Assembly (NCBI RefSeq): GCF_002161235.1
Contig: NZ_NFHE01000026.1
Location: 1 to 33,799 of the forward strand
DNA: 33,799 bases
Direction of reading: 5' to 3'
Origin: Pseudoflavonifractor sp. An85
Lineage (GTDB): Bacteria; Bacillota; Clostridia; Oscillospirales; Oscillospiraceae
Positions 1-8,100 of this stretch are shown in pieces (the stretch's first letter is position 1; each line of letters begins with the position of its first letter). The notes below the pieces were generated by a model. The model was given only the letters and a program-made list of their open reading frames with translations. It made no database searches and was not told the DNA's origin. Made by a program: the position numbers and the translations under genes.

Positions 1-527
1 GAGACTTGGGGGAGCGGGGGGAGTTTTTCCTCCCAGAGGAGGGGCTTGGGCAGCACCAGAACGTGGACGGAGTCGGGAGCAGGGACAGGAAAGGCGAACA
101 GACCCAGGGCGTCCAAGGCCCGCACCCGGCAGAGCTGGCCGGTGAGCAGGCCGCAGTGGGCCTTCTCCATGGGGAGAGGGCGCACCATTCCCCCGGACAG
201 ACCGGAGAGGTGCAGCCGCTGTGTGTATGCGGTCCCGGTCAGGGCGTTTTCCTGGGTGAACAGCATGGAAACCCGGCCCACCGGCAGGAAGGAGCGGGTG
301 GTGACGGAGATTTGCCACGTTTCCTCCTGGTCCTGCACCATCTGGGACGCCGACGGGGTCAGCACCAGGCGCACCCCCAGAAGCCCCCGGAGGCTGAGGG
401 CCAGGGAGAGCAGGGGGAGGACTAAGGTACACACCAGGAGGAACTGGCCCAGATAGCCGTCATAGAAAATTTGAAGGGCCAGGGCGGCCAGCAGAACCAC
501 CCCGTAGATGATGCGCCGGCTACTCAT
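1..527 (-). CDS. DUF58-family protein, N-terminal part (cut by window edge)
   Basis: The minus-strand frame starts with ATG at 527-525, three bases after the moxR stop, and stays open to the left edge (about 175 codons). The N-terminus carries two hydrophobic segments (about residues 6-21 and 27-46), followed by a beta-rich stretch with a DALGLF motif near residue 140. That motif resembles the DxLGLF pattern seen ahead of the DUF58 (von Willebrand-like) domain. DUF58 proteins are typically encoded next to MoxR ATPases, and the two are thought to act together as a chaperone or metal-insertion module at the membrane. Here the gene directly follows moxR in the same operon. The DUF58 domain itself lies outside the window, so the family call rests on the N-terminal architecture and the neighbour. 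Confidence 0.75.
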   Translation of the reverse strand, partial: MSSRRIIYGVVLLAALALQIFYDGYLGQFLLVCTLVLPLLSLALSLRGLLGVRLVLTPSASQMVQDQEETWQISVTTRSFLPVGRVSMLFTQENALTGTAYTQRLHLSGLSGGMVRPLPMEKAHCGLLTGQLCRVRALDALGLFAFPVPAPDSVHVLVLPKPLLWEEKLPPLPQV

Positions 528-530
528 GGC

Positions 531-1472
531 TTATCTCAGCCGGGGGGCTTTGACCCCCTGCATCAGTTGGGCCAGCAGTTCCCGCTGACCCTGGGCTGTT
601 TGGGCGGCCTGGGGGGCGTAGAGCAGGCGGTGGGCAATGACATCGTAGAACAGGGCCTGGATGTCCTCGGGAATCACATAGTCCCGGTCGGAGGCCAGGG
701 CCATGGCCTGACTGATGTGGGTCAGGGCCAGGGTGGCCCGGGGGCTGGCCCCCTGGACAATGTGGGGGTTCTTGCGGGTGGCGTCTATGAGTTCCAGCAG
801 GTAGCTCAGTACGTCGTCGGACACATAGACCTGATCCACGGCCCGGCGCAGCGCCTCCAGTCCGGTGTGGTCCACCGCCTGTTGTACCTGATGGAGGGGA
901 TTGCCCATTTGGCGGTCCCGCACCATGTCAAACTCCGCCTGCCGGGAGGGGTACCCCAGGGAGAGACGGATGGTGAAGCGATCCAGCTGGGAGTCGGGGA
1001 GAGGCTGGGTTCCGGCAGCCCCCACTGGGTTTTGGGTGGCCATGACCACAAAGGGTTGGGGAACCGGGCGGGAGACTCCGTCCACCGTCACCTGCCCCTC
1101 TTCCATGGCCTCCAGCAGGGCGGATTGGGTGCGGCTGGTGGCGCGGTTGAGCTCGTCGGCCAGGAACAGGTTGCACATCAGTGCGCCAGGGTGGTACTCA
1201 AACCCCCGGCGGTCCTGGTTGTATACGGAAAAACCGGTCAGATCCGAGGGCATCACGTCGGGGGTGAACTGCACCCGCTGACAGCGCAGGTCCAGGGCCT
1301 TGGAAAAGGCCAGGGCCATGGTGGTCTTGCCCACCCCGGGAATGTCCTCCAACAAAATGTGGCCTCGGGCCAGAATGGACAGCAGGACCCGGGCTAACAC
1401 CTGGTCTTTGCCTCGTACCGCCTTGCGTACCTGGGCGAGAATGCTGCGGATGAGCGTCTGTTCTGTGTGCAT
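531..1472 (-). CDS. MoxR-family AAA+ ATPase
   Basis: A 313-residue protein with the classic MoxR core: Walker A EDIPGVGKTTMA (about residues 42-53), Walker B with FLADELNRA (about 103-111), sensor 1 ATQNP, then the MoxR-type C-terminal lid domain. MoxR ATPases remodel or activate partner proteins, often with VWA/DUF58 partners. The next gene on the same strand begins three bases after this stop, which supports an operon. The start is ATG at 1472 with an AAAGGGG ribosome binding site 7-8 bases upstream. The length is normal for the family. The molecular target cannot be read from the sequence. Confidence 0.93.
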   Translation of the reverse strand: MHTEQTLIRSILAQVRKAVRGKDQVLARVLLSILARGHILLEDIPGVGKTTMALAFSKALDLRCQRVQFTPDVMPSDLTGFSVYNQDRRGFEYHPGALMCNLFLADELNRATSRTQSALLEAMEEGQVTVDGVSRPVPQPFVVMATQNPVGAAGTQPLPDSQLDRFTIRLSLGYPSRQAEFDMVRDRQMGNPLHQVQQAVDHTGLEALRRAVDQVYVSDDVLSYLLELIDATRKNPHIVQGASPRATLALTHISQAMALASDRDYVIPEDIQALFYDVIAHRLLYAPQAAQTAQGQRELLAQLMQGVKAPRLR

Positions 1473-1602
1473 ATGGCAGGCCCCTTTCTAGTCTTTCTCA
1501 TGGGTCAAACATGTCTTTCATTGACGGAAGTCTGTTCCTTGTAAGCATACACCACGGGCGGTGGAGCGTCAATGATATTGCTGGCAGACCGTGGGGTTGC
1601 TC

Positions 1603-1631
1603 TTGTTCTGCCCTGGGGACTTTGGTAAAAT
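1603..1631 (+). promoter_or_regulatory. Possible promoter for the 1690 gene
   Basis: TTGTTC (1603-1608) and TAAAAT (1626-1631) are separated by 17 bases, with TGG directly before the -10 (extended -10). The -35 match is poor. Transcription would start near 1638, about 50 bases before the ATG at 1690. This is inferred from spacing only. Confidence 0.35.
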
Positions 1632-1689
1632 GAATATGGAATAAAATTGGGCGGCGATACACACAGAGCCTAGGAAAGAAGGTGGAAAC

Positions 1690-2252
1690 ATGAATGGGAA
1701 GGAACGATTTCTCCAGATTCTCCGGAAGTTTTGGGGGTTGGTACCCCTTTTGATTGTCTTGCTCTGTGTGGGCCTGGTTGCAGCCATTCAGGCCCTGACC
1801 GGGGACACTTTGCGCAGCGTACCCCGCATGGTGCTCATGGGGCTGGGAATATGCAGTTTCTGTGTGGCGTTGTTGTGGGCCAACATCCGCCTCATCTTCG
1901 CGGAGATTCCCGTTCCAGTATTGAGTCCCCTCCTGAAAATCGTAACCCCCATCCTGTCGTGTGTGTTTGTGGTGTACCTGGGGATCATGAGTATGGTGGT
2001 AATGGTGTTTTCCTATTGCCCAGAACATGTGGTCATGTACCGTGGCACGAAAATGGTGGCCAGTGTCAACAGTTTCGTGGACATCAATGTGACTTATTAC
2101 CGGTATAAAAATGCACTTTTTACGGGGAACGACTGGTGGAAGAGTGGCATGGAAGCGGCGGACACGATCCCTTCGAGGATGAGGAAAACCCCACGCCCAA
2201 ACGCTAGACCATTTATGATGAACAGGGAAATGTGGTGGAGCGAGGGCCTTGA
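1690..2252 (+). pseudogene. Small multi-pass membrane protein gene, apparently frameshifted
   Basis: The first ~150 residues (ATG 1690) contain four hydrophobic segments: about 15-34, 45-63, 71-88 and 94-115. They are followed by a short polar region ending YYRYKNALFTG. After about 2130 the frame continues with arginine-rich, low-quality sequence and would run to 2424, over the start of the kinase gene. Shifting back one base at a GGGG run gives ERLVEEWHGSGGHDPFEDEE and then NPTPKR, a TAG stop, and TIYDEQGNVVERGP before TGA at 2250-2252. That alternative tail looks like genuine protein. The gene therefore seems to carry one missing G plus one nonsense codon. No function is recognised. If the damage is real, the product is a four-helix membrane stub. 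Confidence 0.6.
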
Positions 2253-2271
2253 CCGTGGATGGGGCGCTGAG

Positions 2272-2289
2272 CCTTACAATTTTGTAAGG
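2272..2289. promoter_or_regulatory. 18-bp inverted repeat, candidate response-regulator operator (site 1)
   Basis: CCTTACAATTTTGTAAGG has 8-base arms around a 2-base centre. It lies 69 bases before the kinase ATG. The same arms recur at 4989-5006 ahead of the surface-protein gene, and I found no third copy. A weak -10-like element (GATAAC/TAACAT, 2314-2322) follows about 25 bases downstream without a good -35, the arrangement expected of an activator-dependent promoter. Binding by the adjacent OmpR-type regulator is an inference. Confidence 0.55.
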
Positions 2290-2357
2290 TGTGCCCGTAT
2301 GCCAACCCACTGTGATAACATAAAAGGGAACATCGTTTTGAGAAGGGGGAGGGAGCT

Positions 2358-4304
2358 ATGGGGAAAGTCCTGGTTGGGAAACATACGGTATGCTGGCTGC
2401 TGCCTCTCGTTGTGGTGGTTTTGAGCATTTTGTTGCTGCATAGCATTTTTTCCGGCAGAGCCGTCTCGGTGCAGGAGCTTGTCCCGGTGGACGGTGTGCT
2501 GGACATTCGTGAGACCGACCTCTCCGCTGGGGTGTACAATATCCGAAATAACTGGGACTTCTACCCGGCAGCGCTGTATACCTCGGAGGATTTTGCCTCT
2601 GGAGCCGCCGGAGAAAAGGCCGCAGACGATGTGTCCACCTCGGACTTCTCTTATGGTACCCACCGACTGCGCATCCTGGCTCAGCCCAACCAATACTACA
2701 CCCTTTGCAGCTTTTCTCTGGACTATGCCAGCCGTGTCTTTGTCAACGGCTCTGAGGTGGCAGTGTTTGGGCAGGTGGCAGAGGATGCCGTGGACTTTGT
2801 GCCCCGGGTGGGCTATATGACCATCCCACTGTACTCTGGGGAGACGGGCGAGATGGAGATCATCTACCACTATGGAAACTTTGTCCATGACAGCGGTGGG
2901 TATATCCAGCCCACATATCTTTCCACGCCCCAAAACATGGAGGAGTTCAAATCGTCCAATGACCTGGTGTCTTTGAGCGTCAGCGGTGGCCTGTTGCTGC
3001 TCACGTTCTATTTTCTGCTTAGCGCGGCCCTGCGCCGCAAGGTGGTGTTTCTCTACCTTGCCCTGCTGTGCATGTTGGTGGCGCTGCGGGATCAGAACTT
3101 CTTTGTCATCCACCTGTTGCCCACGGATTACTCCTGGTTTATCGCCTATCGCATCCTGATTTTGGACATCATGCTGTTGCCTGCCTCCATCCTGCTTCTG
3201 CTCAAAGGCATCTATGTGAGGGCGACTAAGAACTGGCCGTTGTATCTCTATCTGGGTGTGGCAGCGGTGGCCACCGTGCTGCTTGCGTTTTTGCCCACCC
3301 GGGATCTGGTCACGGTTTCCACGACATTCTATTATGTGTCCATTCCCTATCTGCTGTATCTGGTGTACGGCGTGGTGAGGTACTATATCCGGCAAGGGAA
3401 ACTGGATGTGACAGACGTGCTGGTGCTCTTTGGCTATGCTGTTTTGCTTGGGACCTTGGTCTATGAGGCCCTGCTCACCAGACAGAGCGCTGCGGTCACC
3501 CGTTACGGCGCGACAGGCTATGGAACCTTGTGTTTCATCCTTCTCAACGCCGCAGCCATCCATTTCCAGCTGCAACAGCGGGAGGTGGCGCTGGTGGAGA
3601 GCCGGAGCCGCAACGAAATGCTGGAGCGGATGAATCGACTGAACATGGAATTTCTCAACAAGGTGGCCCATGAGCTGAAAACACCGCTGACGGTCATCTC
3701 TGGGTATGCGCAGCTCACGGGGATGCAGCTGGCGGGCAACAGCGTCAACGACGAAACTCCCGCCAATTTGAAAACCATCCAACAGGAGGCAAAGCGTCTG
3801 GCGGATCTGGTGACGAAGCTCATGGAGTATTCGTACAGTAGAAAACAGGAGGTCACCCTGGATCGGATCAGCGTATCCCAGCTTTTGCAGAACGTCCAGG
3901 CGGTGGCTGCGCCCATGTGTATGAAAAATTGCAATCAGGTGCAAATCATCCACACGCCCTGTGCAGATATCCACGGCAATTTTGAGATGCTGCTGCAAAT
4001 CTTCATCAATCTCATTGTGAACGCCAGCAAGCACACCCATGATGGCAGCATTGTCATCAGTGCCTCGGACAGCGAGGAGGAACGCTTTGTACGATTCCGG
4101 GTGGAGGACACCGGCAGCGGCATTTCTCCCCAGGTGATGCCCCACATCTTTGAGCAGGGCTACAGCACCGGAGGCAGCAGTGGCTTGGGGCTGTCCATTT
4201 GTCAGGAGGCGGTGGAGGCCCACGGCGGCAGGATCTGGGTGGAGCGGACCGATGAAACCGGCACAGTGTTTGCCTTTACGGTCTTGAAGGAGGACTTGCC
4301 ATGA
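2358..4304 (+). CDS. 7TMR-DISM-type sensor histidine kinase
   Basis: A 648-residue membrane kinase. It has an N-terminal membrane anchor (about 11-32), an extracellular beta-rich domain with a WDFYPAALYT motif (about 40-195, of the DISMED/galactose-binding-like type), and seven transmembrane segments (about 205-400). The cytoplasmic part has an H-box with phospho-acceptor His438 (VAHELKTPL), an N-box around Asn555 (NLIVNASKHT), G1 DTGSGI (584-589) and G2 GLGLS (609-613). All catalytic boxes are intact. It should autophosphorylate and pass phosphate to the response regulator whose ATG overlaps its stop (ATGA, 4301-4304). The start is supported by a GGGGGAGGGAG ribosome binding site. The ligand is unknown; 7TMR-DISM sensors are often thought to bind carbohydrates or other extracellular small molecules. 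Confidence 0.92.
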   Translation: MGKVLVGKHTVCWLLPLVVVVLSILLLHSIFSGRAVSVQELVPVDGVLDIRETDLSAGVYNIRNNWDFYPAALYTSEDFASGAAGEKAADDVSTSDFSYGTHRLRILAQPNQYYTLCSFSLDYASRVFVNGSEVAVFGQVAEDAVDFVPRVGYMTIPLYSGETGEMEIIYHYGNFVHDSGGYIQPTYLSTPQNMEEFKSSNDLVSLSVSGGLLLLTFYFLLSAALRRKVVFLYLALLCMLVALRDQNFFVIHLLPTDYSWFIAYRILILDIMLLPASILLLLKGIYVRATKNWPLYLYLGVAAVATVLLAFLPTRDLVTVSTTFYYVSIPYLLYLVYGVVRYYIRQGKLDVTDVLVLFGYAVLLGTLVYEALLTRQSAAVTRYGATGYGTLCFILLNAAAIHFQLQQREVALVESRSRNEMLERMNRLNMEFLNKVAHELKTPLTVISGYAQLTGMQLAGNSVNDETPANLKTIQQEAKRLADLVTKLMEYSYSRKQEVTLDRISVSQLLQNVQAVAAPMCMKNCNQVQIIHTPCADIHGNFEMLLQIFINLIVNASKHTHDGSIVISASDSEEERFVRFRVEDTGSGISPQVMPHIFEQGYSTGGSSGLGLSICQEAVEAHGGRIWVERTDETGTVFAFTVLKEDLP

Positions 4305-4969
4305 GTACCATTTTGTTGGTGGAGGACAACCCTCACATTATGAAAATCAACACAGAGGTGCTCTCTGCTCACGGCTATGAGGTGGTGCAGGCCACCACCG
4401 CTGCGGAAGCCTGCAAACAGCTGGTATGGAAATCCGTGGACTTGATTGTGCTGGACATCATGCTTCCCGACGGCAACGGGGTGGAGCTGTGCCGAACGTG
4501 GAAGGAGCATTACCACGTTCCCATTCTCTTTTTGACCGCCCTGAGTGAAAATCAGGATATTGTGGAGGGCCTGCGGGCCGGCGGCGACGACTATTTGCCC
4601 AAGCCCTATGACCTGGAGGTGCTTCTGGCCCGAGTGGAGGCCCGATTGCGGGGAGATGCCAGCCGCCGCCGATATGTCAGTTACGGCAACCTGAAACTGG
4701 ACACCGTCTCCATGGTGGGCTATGTAAACGACCGGGATTTGTTGCTGACCCAAAAGGAGTTTACCGTGCTGTTGTTTCTCACGCAGAATGCCGAGCGAAA
4801 GGTGCCCCAAAGTGAACTGATGCAAGCGGTGTGGGGGGTGCAGACGGAGACGAAAACCCACACGTTGTGGACGCTGATCTCTCGACTGCGAAAAAAGCTG
4901 CGCAGCGAAGAATCCCGCCTGGAAATCTCCTCCCTGCGAGGGGGTGGGTATCTGTTGGAGCAGCTTTGA
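4301..4969 (+). CDS. OmpR/PhoB-family response regulator
   Basis: A 222-residue two-domain regulator. The receiver domain (1-115) has the acidic pair E8/D9, phospho-acceptor Asp52 (LIVLDIMLPDGNG), Thr79 and Lys101 (LPKPYD). The C-terminal winged helix (about 125-222) shows the normal LTQKEFTVL start and ends in LRGGGYLLEQL, equivalent to the GxGY wing. It is translationally coupled to the kinase by a 4-base overlap. It is followed by a strong terminator, so the pair forms its own transcription unit. The likely binding sites are the two CCTTACAA-N2-TTGTAAGG repeats that bracket this pair; this is inferred from position only. Confidence 0.94.
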   Translation: MSTILLVEDNPHIMKINTEVLSAHGYEVVQATTAAEACKQLVWKSVDLIVLDIMLPDGNGVELCRTWKEHYHVPILFLTALSENQDIVEGLRAGGDDYLPKPYDLEVLLARVEARLRGDASRRRYVSYGNLKLDTVSMVGYVNDRDLLLTQKEFTVLLFLTQNAERKVPQSELMQAVWGVQTETKTHTLWTLISRLRKKLRSEESRLEISSLRGGGYLLEQL

Positions 4970-4974
4970 CACAA

Positions 4975-5027
4975 GCACAAACCGTGAACCTTACAAAATT
5001 GTAAGGTTCACGGTTTGTGCTTTTTTT
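4975..5027 (+). terminator. Intrinsic terminator with a perfect 22-bp stem
   Basis: Arms 4975-4996 and 4999-5020 are exactly complementary over 22 bases around a 2-base AA centre and are followed by seven T (5021-5027). The hairpin begins six bases after the response-regulator stop. Its tip is the same CCTTACAA/TTGTAAGG repeat found upstream of the kinase. The element may therefore act both as RNA terminator and as DNA operator. Confidence 0.88.
4989..5006. promoter_or_regulatory. 18-bp inverted repeat, candidate operator (site 2)
   Basis: CCTTACAAAATTGTAAGG is the exact reverse complement of site 1 (2272-2289). It lies 114 bases before the ATG of the giant surface protein, inside the terminator stem. 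A -10-like TATGAT (5033-5038) follows about 26 bases downstream without a recognisable -35, close to the spacing at site 1. This suggests coordinated activation of both genes. Confidence 0.5.
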
Positions 5028-5119
5028 CATAGTATGATGGTTTATAGAAAGACGACAAGAGCAGGAAAGGCGGGACCGTTTGGAACAGGATATACATGGA
5101 GTGTAGAGGAGGAAGCCAA

Positions 5120-8100
5120 ATGAAAAAACGAATATTTAGCCTGTTTTGCGTGTTTGTATTACTGATGAGTTTGTTGCCCATACAGACCTTGGCCTATGTG
5201 GGTCCTATCCGTACCACGGAGGAAGAACGGGCTGCGGTTACATCCAGCCGCATGAACTACGGTGGGGTGCAGTATCTGGTGCTGCAAAATGATTATCTCA
5301 CCGTTGCCGTCCAGGCCACCGGAAGTGGCTCCTCCCTGCGCAGCTACACGGTGCCCACGGCGCAGCTGGGGAGTAATAACGACATTTTCCGCTTCTCATC
5401 AGAAACCAACCGGTTCTATCTGGGGGATCAGGAAGGGTTCCAAAATGCCAGACAGTTGCAAATCAAGGGCCTTTCCGCCCAAGTGGAGGATCAGGCGGAT
5501 GGCAGGGGCAAATGTATCAATGTGTCCATTACCTTTAACGATTCCCGCTTGGTGGCCAACATGTACGTTTGGATGGAGCGGGTGAACAAAGGGGAGCAGA
5601 GCGGTACCACCACCGAACAGGGGGTCTATAAAGATCTCAGCGAAGGTGGAAATCACTGGTGTGTGGTGGCGGATACCACATTCCAAATGACCGATACCAG
5701 CGACTTCCATACGTCTGTGGGCTATCCGCACCACGTCAAGGAGTACCCATTATCCGCTATGGGTCATAGAAATGCCTCCACAACGGCCCCTCTGATGATG
5801 GGGGTGGCGGAGGAAACATGGAAGGACGATCCTTGGTTTTCTTACCAAAAGACAGACTTTTACTCGCAAAATATCACCAGCGGACTGGGGTATTCCAAAA
5901 CAGAGAACAGAGTGGAATACGAGGTCCCTGTGGAAGGGGTAAGCTGGACCAGAACAAAGGGTGTATTTACCCATTACACAGAAATTTATACGGAAAACTA
6001 CTTGGCGGCCAATCCCTTTGTGGGTCTTTCCGGCTTTAACTACGACGCTCTGAGTGCAGGCAACAGCCACGGCGTGGAGGGACATCACTGGATTTTGCCG
6101 GACTATGTCTCCAGTGATGGGAGAACCGTGACCACCTACTCCTCAGCAGACAAGCTGTGGAATGTGGATTTTCAGCATATACAGACGGTAACCTCCCTGT
6201 GGGGCTTCCGGGATCTCTATGCCGAGGGGGATGTGGATGCCCCCACCCAGCCGGACCAGGTGGAAGTGGAGTTGACTGCCGATAAACTGGCCATTCTCCG
6301 GGCCTCTTCCGGGGAGCTGAAAGTCCAGCCCTATGACGGTGACCAGGGCCTGGAACAGGTCAAAGCGGCGTTCCCCGGCTATACACACATTGCCACTTTC
6401 CGAGGCGATTATAAAACCACCACCAAGGTAGACCTCAGCGACAATTCGATGACCGGAATGTCCTGGGGTGGAGAGAAGGACGGGGGAAATACCACCTACA
6501 CCTATGAATTTACCGGCCAAGCTGTGGCGCTGTCCCCCACGGTCACCGCCACATGGGGCAGTGGAGGTTCCTTCTCCATCACATCCGACGGCAAGATCAC
6601 CCAGAGTGGACTCAGCCTCAATGCCCCCACCTTCAAGTTCTATGCGCCCAAAAATGGCGGGGGGCTGACCCTGGGCTTTGATGCCAACGGCGTGACCATG
6701 AGCTTTGAGCCGGAGAAAAACAGCGCCATCTTCTCCTTGGATATCCCGTATGCCACCACCATGGTCCGGCAGGGATATGCGGACATGACGGGCAACCTGC
6801 GTTTTACCGGCGAGATGGGCATTTCCACCATCTTTGACGGAGCTTCCTTCAACATGGAGGAATTGGGATATGGGCTGAAAAATGGAACCTTCACGGTCAA
6901 TGGTGTCCGGGCCTCCGGCAGCTTTGAAACAGCCAAGTTGATTGGTATGGATTTGGCAGAGGTGGAAGGCTCCATCAACACCTTTGACGGGGAGGAGAGT
7001 TACGCATTTGATTTGCAGCTGGACCTGTTCTCCCTGGTAAAGGCCAAGGCGGAACTGGAGCTGAAGCGTCTGAAGTCCGACGGCGCCCTCATCCCCGACG
7101 ATTTGTACCTCTACATAGGAGGCAGTGCGTTGCCGGTGCTGACGGTAGTGCCTACCGTTCCCGTGGCCCAGATCACCGACGGCGGCCTGGGCTTCTACAA
7201 CCTGGCAGACACCATCAACGGCGATTATTACGCCATTCCGCCCATCACCATGCGGGGCACCGTCAAGGGCAAATACGTGCAGCTGTTCACGGGTACCACC
7301 GACACGGTGCTGGGCCCCGGTACCTATGAGTTTACCGCCTCCGACATTAAAATTGCAGGTATGGAGAGCCTGAAAATCATCGACGAGGCCGGATTGGGCT
7401 TGTACATCGGGGGCCAGCGCGTCAACTATCGTGGCACCGACTATTCCGGCATACGATTCAGCGGTCAGGCGCATCTGGTGGCCGGCCTGCCTTCGGTGAG
7501 CAAAAACTGGCTGAAACTCAACAGCGGCGTATCTTTGGGTCTGTTTGGCGGCTTAAACGATGCCCAAAACAGCCTCTATGTCCAGGCCAGTGGCAACAGC
7601 CACATCAGCGCAGAATTCCAATTCCCCGACAGTTGGGATGTCATCGGCGGTATGAATCTGCTGGGCGCGGGTGTGGACATCGTGGTAGGCGGCCAGACGG
7701 TCATCCCCGTCAGCGGCAGCATTGGCAATGGCTTTAGTGGCGCGTTTAACAACATGAAGCTGTATATGGGCGCCATGGGTCAGGCCTCTCTGCTGGGCTG
7801 CAACGCCCGTGTCTGGGTGATTCTGCCCAAGAGTGCTGCCACCGGCGACTGGTGGGGGTATACCTTCAAAGTTTGGAAATCTCTGCCCGGATGGAGCTGG
7901 GAGGGCAAGATCCAGGGGCTTAGCACAGCATCCAGACAGGCTGCGCCTGTCTTGCAGAATCTGTCTGCGCTGCCAAGCACCAGTCAGACAGTTCCGGTGA
8001 ATGTAACCAGTGAAAGTGACGGCGCCTATCTGGCGGTGGCCTTTGATCCCTCCGTCACCCAGGAACAGTTGAAGGAACATCTCAAGGTCACAGACCCTGC

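Noticed and set aside
471-1397. Long plus-strand open frame opposite moxR
   Set aside because: It is antisense to a clear MoxR ATPase with all motifs, has no ribosome binding site, and its Gly/Gln/His-rich composition is typical of a shadow frame in GC-rich DNA.
2253-2424. C-terminal extension of the 1690 membrane-protein frame to 2424
   Set aside because: It is Arg/Trp-rich, overlaps the operator and the kinase start, and lies past the tail that appears when one base is restored.
2274-4223. 649-codon minus-strand frame opposite the histidine kinase
   Set aside because: The plus strand encodes an intact kinase. The minus product is His/Gln-rich without motifs and has no start signals.
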